This document shows, piece after piece, positions 1 to 8,469 of a stretch of DNA of 54,034 nucleotides (position 1 is its first letter; every line of letters begins with the position of its first letter). The DNA lies in the NCBI RefSeq assembly GCF_018070045.1, contig NZ_JAGPYK010000039.1, positions 1 to 54,034 of the forward strand, in the 5' to 3' direction. Origin of the DNA: Micromonospora sp. U21 (GTDB taxonomy: Bacteria; Actinomycetota; Actinomycetes; Mycobacteriales; Micromonosporaceae). The notes under the pieces were generated by a model, which searched no databases, was not told the DNA's origin, and saw only the letters and a program-made list of their open reading frames with translations. A program made the position numbers and the translations under genes.

Positions 1-84
1 CACGCCGACCGGAACGCAGCCCGCAACATCGCCGCACGCGGTGTTACGGGCTGGGCAGCCGTCAGCCTGCCGAACGCGGCGTGA
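1..84 (+). pseudogene. C-terminal end of IS200/IS605-family TnpB (OrfB)
   Basis: Frame 1 reads HADRNAARNIAARGV and ends in TGA at 82-84. The H-A-D-x-N-A-A-x-N motif is the final part of the RuvC-like nuclease domain of TnpB/OrfB, the RNA-guided nuclease encoded by IS200/IS605 elements. Only 27 residues lie inside the window, so it cannot be judged whether the gene is intact upstream. An element end would be expected within the next few hundred bases. Confidence 0.8.
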
Positions 85-331
85 CCTCGTGCTCATCACC
101 ACGAGCCGTCACGATCCGCAAGCTCGGTCCTCTAGGGCCCAGAAGCTGACCTACCACCGGTTCTGTGCGCAGCGACGTCGCCATGGCGTACGCCGACTAC
201 GGCAACCTGTTCCCCAACGGCTGACAGCCATCCCGGGGTGGGTGCGTGCCCGCCCACCTCGGGGTCCGGCCCGGGTCCGGGGGAGACGCCGGGACCCCGC
301 CGGCGGACGGCCTGACACCCACGGTCAGGCC

Positions 332-380
332 GGGGTGGGCCGGCCATCCGGCCGACGCAGCGGGTCGGCCGGCCCACCCC
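332..380. terminator. Long GC-rich inverted repeat
   Basis: A perfect 14-bp inverted repeat has arms at 332-345 and 367-380 around a 21-base loop. It lies between the TnpB tail and the next hairpin, in a stretch (85-473) where I see no gene. It may be a terminator or part of the right end of the IS200/IS605 element, whose ends carry hairpins. No T-run follows. Confidence 0.45.
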
Positions 381-473
381 ACCGCCCGGACTGGAGGAAG
401 CCGCGAAAAAGCCCAGAAATTCGGGCCGTCACGGGATCACGTGGACGACCGTGACGGAGTAACGTACGTCACC

Positions 474-505
474 GGAGAGGCCGCTCCCCCCGTGGCGGCC
501 TCTCC
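474..505. terminator. Rho-independent terminator
   Basis: An 11-bp perfect stem (474-484 with 495-505) is followed on the plus strand by ACTTTTAT. It lies 35 bp past the stop codon of the minus-strand DUF3159 gene and downstream of the TnpB tail, so it could stop transcription from both sides. Confidence 0.7.
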
Positions 506-539
506 ACTTTTATGCCCTGGTTTCCCTGGCCGGACCGGG

Positions 540-1274
540 TCACCGGGGCGGGGCGGCCGGGCTCTCGACGACCGGGTGACGCAACCCCGGGTGCCCGGGC
601 GGCAGCGACCGACGCAGCACCACCCAGCTCACCGCCAGCGCCGCCGCGACCAGCGGCCAGGTCAGCGCGACCCGGGCCACCACCAGCGCGAGCACCTGCC
701 CGCTCAGGTACAGCGGCACGAACACCGCCACCCGCAGCACGTAGGTCGCCGTCCACACCCAACTCGCCCGGCCGTACCCGCGCAGCAGCGCCGGGTCGCG
801 CCGCCACCGGGAGCGCTGGCCCAGCACCGCGCCGACCAGCACCCCGAGCAGCGGCCACCGCACCACGATGCTCACCGCCCAGGCCAGCGCGCTGGCGGCG
901 TTGGAGAGCAACTGGATCAGGAAGAAGTTCTCGGCCCGGCCGGTGCGCACCGCGATCAACGCGGCGACGCAGACGGCGAGCAGCCCGATGAGAACCGAGC
1001 GCGGCCGGTCACCCCGACGCAGCCGGACGCCGGCCACCACCGCGCCGACGGCCAGGGCCACGCCGACCCCGGCCCAGATCGACTCCCCGCCGAGCAGCCA
1101 GCCCGCCGCGAACGCCAGCGGTGGCAGGGTGGCGTCGATGGCGCCGCGCCGCCCGCCCAGGAGATCCGCCAGCGACTCGGCCCGGGCCGGCCGATCGGCG
1201 CCCGTGCCGACCCCGGCCCGCTGCTCCGAATCGGGCGTGACCTGGCCGGCGTCCCCCTCCGGTGTGCCGCTCAC
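540..1274 (-). CDS. DUF3159 family membrane protein
   Basis: A protein of about 244 residues with at least five hydrophobic segments (for example AIDATLPPLAFAAGWLLGG and SVLIGLLAVCVAALIAV). Polar landmarks GRAENFFLIQLLSNAASALAW and RWPLLGVLVG are typical of DUF3159, an actinobacterial integral membrane family of unknown function. The open frame extends to 1379, but GTG at 1274 has GGAGG six bases upstream and the N-terminal extension is low-complexity, so 1274 is chosen. It is divergent from the PAP2 gene across about 90 bp. Confidence 0.8.
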   Translation of the reverse strand: MSGTPEGDAGQVTPDSEQRAGVGTGADRPARAESLADLLGGRRGAIDATLPPLAFAAGWLLGGESIWAGVGVALAVGAVVAGVRLRRGDRPRSVLIGLLAVCVAALIAVRTGRAENFFLIQLLSNAASALAWAVSIVVRWPLLGVLVGAVLGQRSRWRRDPALLRGYGRASWVWTATYVLRVAVFVPLYLSGQVLALVVARVALTWPLVAAALAVSWVVLRRSLPPGHPGLRHPVVESPAAPPR

Positions 1275-1351
1275 CGCCACCTCCTCGCCTCCGCCCCAAC
1301 CTAACCACCGCCGCCCGGTGGGCCACCGGCCGCCCGAGCGACATCGGCCGC

Positions 1352-1363
1352 TACGGTGTGCGG
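1352..1363 (+). promoter_or_regulatory. Leaderless -10 region of the PAP2 gene
   Basis: TACGGT at 1352-1357 lies six bases before ATG 1364 and no Shine-Dalgarno sequence is present. This spacing would put the transcript start at or next to the start codon. It is a prediction from position only. Confidence 0.4.
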
Positions 1364-2245
1364 ATGCGCGCGACGGCAAGGGGTTGGACCGCGGTCTGGT
1401 TGGTCGTCATGGCCCTGGTCCTGGCGGCCGCGTTCCTCGCCGTCTGGCGGGTGGCCGTGCACACCGAGGTCGGCCAGTGGATCGACACGGTCGCGTTGAC
1501 CGGCAACCGGATCGGCCAGGACCGCATCGACGGCCCGGTGGACAAGCTCCTCAACGCGATGTCGGTGGTCTCCCTGCTCGCCGCCACCGCGATGATCGGG
1601 TTCATCGCCCTCATCCGGGGGCGGATCGCGCTGGCCATCACCGCGACCCTGCTGATCGCCGGGGCGAACGTCTCGACCCAGCTGCTGAAGTACGGGCTGA
1701 ACCGGCCGGACTACGGCCTCGACCCGGAGCGTGCCGCGGTGGGCAACAGCCTGCCCAGCGGGCACACCACGGTGGCCGCGTCGGTGGCGATCGCGCTGGT
1801 GCTCGTGCTGCCGGCGAAGGTGCGGGCGGTCGGCGCCTTCGTCGCCGCCGCCTACGCCGCCGTCGCCGGGGTGGCCACCCTCTCCGCCGGCTGGCACCGG
1901 CCCAGCGACGCGGTCGCCGCCTACCTGGTGGTGGGCGTCTGGGCGGCGCTGGCCGGGCTGGTCCTGCTGATCACCCAGCGGGACCGGGCGCAGGTCGCCC
2001 CCGGCGACGCGCACCGGCTCGCCGCCCTGCTGCTCGGGGGCGCCGGCGTGCTCGCCCTGCTCGCCTGTGTGCTGGCCCTGTCCTGGCTGGTCGAGCTACG
2101 CGGCACCGGCCCCGACGAGCTGAGCCGGCGACCGCTCTTCGCCGGGTACGCGGGCAGCGCCGCCGGCATCGCCGGCACGATGGCGGTGGTGATGGCGTTG
2201 GTGCTCATCGTCGTGCACCGGCTGGTGCCCCGGGTCAAGGGTTGA
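1364..2245 (+). CDS. PAP2-superfamily membrane phosphatase
   Basis: About 293 residues with multiple membrane helices. The lipid-phosphatase signature is readable: KYGLNRPDYG (KxxxxRP), then NSLPSGHTT (PSGH), then AGWHRPSDAV (SRxxxxxHxxxD-like). It probably dephosphorylates a lipid phosphate such as phosphatidylglycerol phosphate or undecaprenyl diphosphate in the membrane; the substrate is not predictable. ATG 1364 is preferred because the upstream extension has no membrane character and a -10-like hexamer lies just before it. About 70 C-terminal residues add further helices beyond the PAP2 core. Confidence 0.88.
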   Translation: MRATARGWTAVWLVVMALVLAAAFLAVWRVAVHTEVGQWIDTVALTGNRIGQDRIDGPVDKLLNAMSVVSLLAATAMIGFIALIRGRIALAITATLLIAGANVSTQLLKYGLNRPDYGLDPERAAVGNSLPSGHTTVAASVAIALVLVLPAKVRAVGAFVAAAYAAVAGVATLSAGWHRPSDAVAAYLVVGVWAALAGLVLLITQRDRAQVAPGDAHRLAALLLGGAGVLALLACVLALSWLVELRGTGPDELSRRPLFAGYAGSAAGIAGTMAVVMALVLIVVHRLVPRVKG

Positions 2246-2253
2246 GCCCCCGC

Positions 2254-2922
2254 GTGGATCCGATCCGTGCGGCGTTCCGCGCCGAGTGCGCACGACTCAC
2301 CGAGGTCCTGACCGGGCTGGACGACGCCGACCTCGACCGGCCGACCGACTGCGCGCCGTGGACCGTACGCGAGCTGATCGCGCACGTGCGTACCGGCACC
2401 GGCCGGCTGACCGACATGCTCGCCGCGCCAGCCCCACCGCGCGCCGAGGTGGACGCCGCCAGCTACTTCGGCGCGGCGAAGTTCACCCCGGAGGTGGACG
2501 CCGAGCGGATCGCCGGCGGCCGGCGGGACGCGCGGCAGGTCGACCCGGCGGCGTTGCCGACCGACCTCGACCGGACCTGGCGGGCCGCTGACGCCGCCGT
2601 CGCCGCGGCCCCGCCCGAGCGGGTGGTCCGGACCCGCCACGGGGACGCGATGCGCCTCACCGAGTTCCTGCGGACCCGGGTCGTCGAGGTGGGCGTGCAC
2701 GGCCTCGACCTGGCCGCCGCGCTGGACCGCCCGCCGTGGCTCACCCCGCAGGCGGCGGCGGTGATCGCCGACCTGCTCACCGGCGGGCGACCGGCGCCGG
2801 CCGAGTTGCGCTGGGACCACCTGACGCTGATCCGCAAGACCACCGGGCGGACGGCGTTGTCCGCCCCGGAACGGGCCGCGGTCGACGCCGCCGGGTTCCG
2901 CTGGCTCGCCTTCGGCAGCTGA
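2254..2922 (+). CDS. Maleylpyruvate isomerase N-terminal-domain (DinB-like) protein
   Basis: About 222 residues. It opens IRAAFRAECARLTEVLTGLDDADLDRPTDCAPWTVRELIAHV, the mycothiol-dependent maleylpyruvate isomerase/DinB_2 helix-bundle signature in which PT.C..WTV..LI.H carries the first metal-binding His. A second His sits in VVEVGVHGLDLAAAL. Family members use mycothiol or bind divalent metal; the substrate is unknown. GTG 2254 lies 8 bp after the PAP2 stop; an in-frame TTG at 2242 overlapping that stop is an alternative. It is probably cotranscribed with PAP2. Confidence 0.8.
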   Translation: MDPIRAAFRAECARLTEVLTGLDDADLDRPTDCAPWTVRELIAHVRTGTGRLTDMLAAPAPPRAEVDAASYFGAAKFTPEVDAERIAGGRRDARQVDPAALPTDLDRTWRAADAAVAAAPPERVVRTRHGDAMRLTEFLRTRVVEVGVHGLDLAAALDRPPWLTPQAAAVIADLLTGGRPAPAELRWDHLTLIRKTTGRTALSAPERAAVDAAGFRWLAFGS

Positions 2923-2928
2923 CCCCGG

Positions 2929-3792
2929 TCAGCTCGCGGAGCGGGGCGCGGGTACGTGCGGGGCGACGCCGCGCAGGTGCGTCAGCACCACCGGGTCGAT
3001 CCGCCCCGGCACCAGCCGCTCTTCCAGGTTTTCCAGCCCCGCCCAGGAGACCAGTGCCGCCTCCGGCCCCTCGTCGGCCACCGGGTGGCCCAGGGCGCTG
3101 AGCAACGCCGCCACCTCGTCGGCCACCGCGCCGCTCAGGTCCAGCAGCGTGGCCGGGTCGGGCCGGCTGAACAGCAGGGTGTGCACGGCGAGCAGCCGGC
3201 CCAGCTCGGCGACCGGATCGGGGTGGTCGTCGACCCGCAGGTCGATCAGCACGTCGCTCCTGCCGCCGTACCCGCCGCCGCGCTCGACCACCAGCATTCC
3301 GGCGCTCTGCCGGCCCCGCCGGTCGCCGCCGGCCTCGTCACCGGCGCGCAGCGCGGCGACCAGCCGCTCGGCGAACGGCAGCGCCGAACCGGCCAGCCAG
3401 GCGTCGCCCAGCGCGTCGACGACCTCCGGGCCGGTGAGCACGTTGCCCTGCGCGGCCCAGCCGTCGCCGGTGCGCCCACCGGCCCACGGGTGGCAGGCCG
3501 GCCCGGTCCAGCTGGCGCCCGGACCGCTGGCTCCCACCACGCCGAGCTGGCGGTGCTCCCGCTCGGCGTCGGCGGCGATCAGGCCGGCCACCACATCGGC
3601 GGCCGGCACCCCGGTGCGCAGCAGGGTCAGCCCCTGCGGGCCGTAGGCGAGGTTGACGTGCGCCTGCGTGGCGAGCGCGCCGACCTGAGCCTCCGCGGCC
3701 GGCACGAGCGCCCCGGCGGCGAGGAACTTGCTGGCCACGATGACGCCGTGCAACCGGCCGTCGGCAGAGCGGGCCACGAGGGAGAAGGTCAC
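2929..3792 (-). CDS. DUF1028 family (Ntn-hydrolase-like) protein
   Basis: 287 residues. MTFSLVARSADGRLHGVIVASKF, then GALATQAHVNLAYGPQGL, REHRQLGVV, CHPWAGG and GDRRGRQSAGMLVV match DUF1028 throughout its length. The family adopts an Ntn-hydrolase-type fold of undetermined function. The tail (from about residue 230) is less typical and may be a small C-terminal domain. It is convergent with the preceding gene, with only 6 bp between the stops. Confidence 0.88.
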   Translation of the reverse strand: MTFSLVARSADGRLHGVIVASKFLAAGALVPAAEAQVGALATQAHVNLAYGPQGLTLLRTGVPAADVVAGLIAADAEREHRQLGVVGASGPGASWTGPACHPWAGGRTGDGWAAQGNVLTGPEVVDALGDAWLAGSALPFAERLVAALRAGDEAGGDRRGRQSAGMLVVERGGGYGGRSDVLIDLRVDDHPDPVAELGRLLAVHTLLFSRPDPATLLDLSGAVADEVAALLSALGHPVADEGPEAALVSWAGLENLEERLVPGRIDPVVLTHLRGVAPHVPAPRSAS

Positions 3793-4150
3793 CCGCCGAG
3801 ATTAACCTGCCGCGCCGACATTGAATCGGCGCACCTCGATGGCTCAGAACGGTGTCGCTGGCGCCTCCCGTGGGGCGCCACGCGCCCGCCGGGCATCGGC
3901 GACCGCGACGGCGGCCAGCACCAGCACCCCGACGGCCGGCGCCGCCACACCGGGCGGCCCGGTTCGCCCGCCGCGGATACCGGCTCCAGGCGTCCCGCTG
4001 CCCGCGAACCCACGGTCAGCGGCCTGCGCCGTCGGTCGCGTCCACCTGGCAGTCGTAACACCGCACGACGGGCCGGGCGGCCCGATACCGGCAAATCCGC
4101 CCGGTTCGGGGATCTTGCTCACGGACCCCGTCAACGGGCACGATCGATCG
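3793..4150. other. Divergent intergenic region
   Basis: About 360 bp separate the divergent DUF1028 and LLM genes. Open frames are present on both strands but their translations are Arg/Pro/Ala-rich with no domain character, which is typical of high-GC shadow frames. I see no RNA gene or clear operator. Confidence 0.5.
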
Positions 4151-5152
4151 GTGACGAATCGATGGGGCATGACGGTGCCGTTGGGCGGGATCCCGCTGGC
4201 CGACCACGCCGCGGTCTACGCGACGCTCGACCGGGCCGGGTTCACCGACGTCTGGTCGTCCGAGGTCGCCGGGACCGACGCGTTCACCCCGCTGGCGCTC
4301 GCCGCGGCCTGGCAGCCCCGGCTACGGCTGGGCACGGCGATCACCCCGGTCTTCACCCGGGGGCCCGGGCTGCTGGCGATGAGCGCGGCGGCGTTGGCCG
4401 AGGCCGCGCCGGGCCGGTTCGCGCTCGGCATCGGCGCGTCCTCGCCGGTGCTGGTCCGCGACTGGAACGCCGTGCGGTTCGAAGAGCCGTTCCGGCGGAC
4501 CCGGGACGTCCTGCGCTTCCTGCGTGCCGCGCTACGCGGCGAAACCGTGGACGAGGTCTACGACACCTTCACCGTGCGCCGGTTCACCCTGGAACGGCCG
4601 CCGGCGGTGCCGCCGTCGATCCTGCTCGCCGCGCTGCGCCCGGGCATGCTCCGGCTGGCCGGCGCGGAGGCGGACGGGGTGATCCTCAACTGGCTCAGCG
4701 CCGACGACGTGCCGCGCGCCCTCGCCGAGCTGGGCGAGCGCCGCGCCGGCTTCGAGGTCGCCGCACGGATCTTCGTCTGCCCCACCGAGGACGCCGGGTA
4801 CGCCCGCAAGCTGGGTCGCCGGCTGATCACCAGCTACCTCACCGTCCCGGCGTACGCCGAGTTCCACCGCTGGCTCGGCCGCGACGAGGTGCTCGCGCCG
4901 ATGTGGGAGGCATGGGCGGCCGGTGACCGGCGCGGTGCCAGCGCCGCGGTGCCGGACGAGGTGGTCGACGCGCTCGTGCTGCACGGCTCGCCGGAGCACT
5001 GCCGCGCCGAGGTACGCCGGTACGCCGAAGCCGGCGTGGACGTGCCCGTCTTCGCGCTGCTGCCCACCCCGGAGGTGACCGCCGGCGGCGCGGCCGCACT
5101 GACCACCCTCATCGCCCAACTGGGCACCGACCCTGTAGGAGCGTCGACGTGA
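4151..5152 (+). CDS. LLM-class F420-dependent oxidoreductase
   Basis: About 333 residues of the luciferase-like monooxygenase TIM-barrel fold. Visible landmarks are RLRLGTAITPVFTRGP, LAEAAPGRFALGIGASSPV and LRLAGAEADGVILNWLS, all characteristic of actinobacterial F420-dependent LLM enzymes. It probably performs a hydride transfer with coenzyme F420; the substrate is unknown. GTG 4151 is preferred because the barrel begins within a few codons. The stop overlaps the SDR start by 4 bp (GTGA), so the two enzymes are translationally coupled and probably serve one pathway. Confidence 0.85.
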   Translation: MTNRWGMTVPLGGIPLADHAAVYATLDRAGFTDVWSSEVAGTDAFTPLALAAAWQPRLRLGTAITPVFTRGPGLLAMSAAALAEAAPGRFALGIGASSPVLVRDWNAVRFEEPFRRTRDVLRFLRAALRGETVDEVYDTFTVRRFTLERPPAVPPSILLAALRPGMLRLAGAEADGVILNWLSADDVPRALAELGERRAGFEVAARIFVCPTEDAGYARKLGRRLITSYLTVPAYAEFHRWLGRDEVLAPMWEAWAAGDRRGASAAVPDEVVDALVLHGSPEHCRAEVRRYAEAGVDVPVFALLPTPEVTAGGAAALTTLIAQLGTDPVGAST

Positions 5153-5940
5153 ACCTCACCGACCGGATCGTGGTGGTCACCGGCGGCGCCGGCGGCATCG
5201 GCGCGGCGCTGTCCCGCAGGTTCGCCGCCGAGGGCGCCGCCGCCGTGGTGATCGCCGACCTGGACGCCGACGCGGCCCGCGCGGTGGCCGAGGGCATCGG
5301 CCCGGTCGCGCACGCCACCGCCCTCGACGTCACCGACGAGGATCAGGTCCGTGCGCTGGTCGACGACACTGAGCGACGGTACGGCCGGATCGACCTGTTC
5401 TGCGCCAACGCGGGCGTGACCACCGGCGGGGGAGTGGAGGTCGACGACGCCGGCTGGGACCGGGCGTGGCGGGTCAACGTCCTCGCCCACGTCTACTCCG
5501 CCCGCGCGGTGCTGCCCGGAATGCTCGCCCGGGGCGGCGGCCACCTGCTGCACACCTGCTCGGCGGCGGGCGTGCTGACCGCGGTGGGCGATGCCGCGTA
5601 CACCGCGACGAAGCACGCCTCGGTGGGCTTCGCCGAGTGGCTGGCCATCACCTACCGGGACCGGGGCATCCGGGTCAGCGCGCTCTGCCCGCAGGGGGTC
5701 GACACCCCGATGCTCGCCGACGGGATCGTCGAGGGCCACCTGGGCGCCAGGGTGATCGCCGCCTCCGGTGCGGTGCTCACCCCGGACCAGGTCGCCGACG
5801 CGACCATCGCCGGGCTGGCAGAGGAGCGCTTCCTGATCCTGCCGCACCCGGAGGTCGCCGACTACGCGCGCCGCCGCGCCGAGGACCCGGACGGCTGGCA
5901 GGCGGGCCTGCGCAAGCTCGTCCGCCGTCTGACCGCCTGA
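5149..5940 (+). CDS. Short-chain dehydrogenase/reductase (SDR)
   Basis: 263 residues of a classical SDR. It has the cofactor loop TGGAGGIG (residues 11-18), NAG at the core strand (CANAGVTT), catalytic Ser in HTCSAAG, and the YTATK catalytic pair (YxxxK). An acidic residue after the second strand (IADLDAD) suggests NAD(H) preference. AGGAG lies upstream of GTG 5149, which overlaps the LLM stop. It is an NAD(P)-dependent alcohol or ketone oxidoreductase of unknown substrate. Confidence 0.92.
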   Translation: MNLTDRIVVVTGGAGGIGAALSRRFAAEGAAAVVIADLDADAARAVAEGIGPVAHATALDVTDEDQVRALVDDTERRYGRIDLFCANAGVTTGGGVEVDDAGWDRAWRVNVLAHVYSARAVLPGMLARGGGHLLHTCSAAGVLTAVGDAAYTATKHASVGFAEWLAITYRDRGIRVSALCPQGVDTPMLADGIVEGHLGARVIAASGAVLTPDQVADATIAGLAEERFLILPHPEVADYARRRAEDPDGWQAGLRKLVRRLTA

Positions 5941-5971
5941 CGGTCATGACGTCGGGAACGGTGCCCGAAGG

Positions 5972-6751
5972 TCAGTCCGCCAGCCGTTCCGGCCGGGTCC
6001 GGGTCCAACTGGACCAGCCACGCTTGCGCATCAGGTCCAGCAGCCGCTGTGCTCGCGGGTCGGACTCGACGGCAAGGGCGTCCAGAAGTCCGAACGGCAC
6101 TTCGTCGCGGGCCTCCTTGTCGGGGTCGATCTCGCCGGAGGTGTATGCCTGCTCGGCCAGAGCGGCCAGGATGTCGGCGGCTTCCTCCAGACGCGGGTCG
6201 TCGTCGCCTGCGTCGCTTTCGATGAGCTCCGACCCGAGCTGGTAGAGCCGAACGAGTTGCGGGTCGTCGAGATGCGCGAATTTTGCGGGCATCATCTCGC
6301 GAATGCCTTCGGGCCAGCGGGCCACAACGAGAATCCATCCGTCCCGCTCGGCCTCCACCATCCGCTCCGAGGTCCCGATCTCCCGCAGCCGATCGAGATA
6401 GGAGGTCACCTCCGGTGGGAGCGCCAGACTGTCCCCGGCAATGAGCTGCGTGACCTGCTTGCGGCTGGTCTCCAGCCGTTCGATCTCGTCGCGCAGGTGC
6501 CGGTCGATCCTCTCGATCCCTTCGGCGAAGGTCGACGCGTCGGCTTCGAGCATCTGACCGATCTCGGACAGCGGCACGCCGGCGTTGGCGAGGGTGCGGA
6601 TCTTGATGAGGGACACGGCCGCCTTGGCGCCGTACCGCCGGTACCCCGACGCGTCCCGCTCCGGCTCGGGTAGGAGCCCGATCTGGTGGTAGTGCCGCAC
6701 CGCCCGCGTCGTGACGCCCGCGTACGCCGCCAGTTGACCGATCGTCAGCAT
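5972..6751 (-). CDS. MerR-family transcriptional regulator
   Basis: 259 residues. The N-terminus LTIGQLAAYAGVTTRAVRHYHQIGLLPEP is the MerR winged-helix DNA-binding domain, followed by the LIKIRTLANAGVPLSEIGQML segment and a coiled-coil (about residues 80-115). A C-terminal region of about 140 residues has no metal-binding Cys pattern, so it is probably a ligand-responsive drug-type member. It is the last gene of a three-gene operon with an ABC exporter (gap 39 bp) and very likely controls the promoter at 8415-8446, and therefore its own expression. Confidence 0.88.
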   Translation of the reverse strand: MLTIGQLAAYAGVTTRAVRHYHQIGLLPEPERDASGYRRYGAKAAVSLIKIRTLANAGVPLSEIGQMLEADASTFAEGIERIDRHLRDEIERLETSRKQVTQLIAGDSLALPPEVTSYLDRLREIGTSERMVEAERDGWILVVARWPEGIREMMPAKFAHLDDPQLVRLYQLGSELIESDAGDDDPRLEEAADILAALAEQAYTSGEIDPDKEARDEVPFGLLDALAVESDPRAQRLLDLMRKRGWSSWTRTRPERLAD

Positions 6752-6790
6752 GCTCTGATCCTCACCTCGCCCCGAACCGATCGAGACCCC

Positions 6791-7552
6791 TCAGGAGACC
6801 TTGCGACGGTAGGTGATCGTGGCGAACACGTAGGCGACGACGAGGATGCCAACGCACCAGGCGAGGGCGGTCCAGATGCCGGTGCCGACCTGTTGCTGCG
6901 TGAGCAGGTCGCGGATCGTGTTGACGATGGAGGTCACCGGCTGATGTTCGGCGAAGGCGCGCACCGGGCCGGGCATGGACCCGGTGGGCACGAAGGCCGA
7001 GCTGATGAACGGCAGGAAGATGAGCGGGTACGAGAAGGCGCTCGCGCCCTCTACGGACTTCGCGGTGAGGCCGGGGATCACGGCGATCCAGGTCAGAGCC
7101 ATGGTCAACAGGACGAGGATGCCGGCGACCGCGAGCCAGGCCAGCACTCCGGCGCCTGAGCGGAAGCCCATGAGGAGGGCGACGAGGACGACGACCACGA
7201 GCGAGATCACGTTGGCGACCAGCGAGGTCAGGACGTGGGCCCACAGCACGCCCGACCGGGCGATCGGCATGGACTGGAAGCGCTCGAAGATCCCGCCCTG
7301 CATGTCGTTGAAGAGTCGGAACGCGGTGTAGGAGATGCCTGACGCGATCGTGATGAGCAGGATTCCGGGAAGCATGTAGTTCACGTAGGAGACCGTCCCG
7401 GTGTCGATCGCGCCGCCGAACACGTAGACGAACAGCAGCATGATGGCGATCGGGGTGATCGCGGTCGTGATGATGGTGTCCATGCTGCGGGTGACGTGAC
7501 GCATGGTCCGTCCGGTGAGGACCGCGGTGTCGCCGAGGAAATGCGTGGCCAT
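6791..7552 (-). CDS. ABC-2 type exporter permease (DrrB-like)
   Basis: 253 residues with about six membrane helices. The N-terminal amphipathic stretch with TGRTMRHVTRSMDTIITTAITPIAIMLLFVYVFGG and the FERFQSMPIARS loop are typical of the daunorubicin-resistance DrrB branch of ABC-2 permeases. It would pair with the ATPase 6 bp upstream to export a hydrophobic compound across the membrane. Confidence 0.88.
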   Translation of the reverse strand: MATHFLGDTAVLTGRTMRHVTRSMDTIITTAITPIAIMLLFVYVFGGAIDTGTVSYVNYMLPGILLITIASGISYTAFRLFNDMQGGIFERFQSMPIARSGVLWAHVLTSLVANVISLVVVVLVALLMGFRSGAGVLAWLAVAGILVLLTMALTWIAVIPGLTAKSVEGASAFSYPLIFLPFISSAFVPTGSMPGPVRAFAEHQPVTSIVNTIRDLLTQQQVGTGIWTALAWCVGILVVAYVFATITYRRKVS

Positions 7553-7558
7553 TGTTCG

Positions 7559-8407
7559 TTACTTCCTGTTCGAGGCGGTCGTGCGGTCCTGGTTGCCCTT
7601 GTCGACGTCGCCGTCCTTGTCGCGGTCGCCGGTGTCACCGACGACCGCGAAGAAGACGTCTTCGAGGGAGGGCTGCTTCTCGACGTACTCCACCTTGGCG
7701 GGCGGCAGCAGTTGTTTGAGCTCGGCCAGGGTGCCGTTGACGATGATCCGGCCCTGATGGAGGATCGCGATCCGGTCGGCGAGCTGCTCGGCCTCGTTCA
7801 GGTACTGGGTGGTGAGCAGAACGGTCGTGCCGCCCTCGGCGAGCTCCTTGACGGCCTGCCACACCTCGATGCGCGCCTCCGGGTCGAGCCCGGTCGTCGG
7901 CTCGTCGAGGAAGATGACCGGCGGATTCCCGATGAGACTCATCGCGATGTCCAGGCGGCGGCGCATGCCACCGGAGTACGTCGCTGCCCTCCGGGTGCCC
8001 GCCTCGGTGAGCGAGAAGCGCCTCAGCAGGTCGTCCGCGATCGCGCCAGGGTCCTTGAGGTGCCTCAGCCTGGCGACCAGGACGAGATTCTCCCGTCCGC
8101 TGAGGATCCCGTCGACCGCCGCGAACTGCCCGGTCAGGCTGATGGACTCGCGGACGTCGGCGGCCTGCGTCGCGACATCGAAGCCGTTGACGCGGGCGGT
8201 CCCCGCGTCGGCCTTGAGCAGCGTGGACAGGATCCTCACCAGCGTGGTCTTGCCCGCGCCGTTCGAGCCGAGCAGGGCGAAGATGCTGCCCCGTGCCACG
8301 TCGAGGTCCACGCCGCGCAGCACACGCAGCTCCTTGTACGACTTCTCCAGCCCCCGCACGTGGATCGCAGGTCCCTGGCTCTGACTGTTTGTGGGCGGGA
8401 TGTTCAT
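7559..8407 (-). CDS. ABC exporter ATP-binding protein (DrrA-like)
   Basis: About 282 residues. Walker A GSNGAGKTT, signature YSGGMRRRLDIAMSL, Walker B VIFLDEPTTGLD and the LTTQYLNEAEQLAD H-loop region (with Q in place of the usual H) mark a DrrA-type ATPase. The C-terminal ~25 residues are Asp/Lys-rich (GDRDKDGDVDKGNQD), an unusual charged tail. In-frame ATG codons occur at 8419 and 8407. The -10-like CATGCT ending at 8415 lies seven bases before 8407 and no Shine-Dalgarno is seen, so a leaderless start at 8407 is favoured. Confidence 0.88.
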   Translation of the reverse strand: MNIPPTNSQSQGPAIHVRGLEKSYKELRVLRGVDLDVARGSIFALLGSNGAGKTTLVRILSTLLKADAGTARVNGFDVATQAADVRESISLTGQFAAVDGILSGRENLVLVARLRHLKDPGAIADDLLRRFSLTEAGTRRAATYSGGMRRRLDIAMSLIGNPPVIFLDEPTTGLDPEARIEVWQAVKELAEGGTTVLLTTQYLNEAEQLADRIAILHQGRIIVNGTLAELKQLLPPAKVEYVEKQPSLEDVFFAVVGDTGDRDKDGDVDKGNQDRTTASNRK

Positions 8408-8414
8408 GGCAGTC

Positions 8415-8446
8415 AGCATGGAGGGTTGACGCAGCGTCAAGGTCAA
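8415..8446 (-). promoter_or_regulatory. MerR-type promoter and operator for the ABC exporter operon
   Basis: On the minus strand TTGACC (8446-8441) and CATGCT (8420-8415) are separated by 20 bp. That over-long spacer contains the perfect palindrome TTGACGC-A/T-GCGTCAA at 8426-8440. A palindrome inside a 19-20-bp spacer is the hallmark of promoters activated by MerR proteins, and a MerR gene closes this operon. Confidence 0.75.
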
Positions 8447-8469
8447 GCAAACAGGGCCGATTCGATGAG

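Noticed and set aside
868..2253. Long plus-strand open frame in front of the maleylpyruvate-isomerase-like gene
   Set aside because: It overlaps the PAP2 gene and the opposite DUF3159 gene, and its translation is Arg/Pro/Gly-rich shadow sequence; only the part after 2254 has family character.
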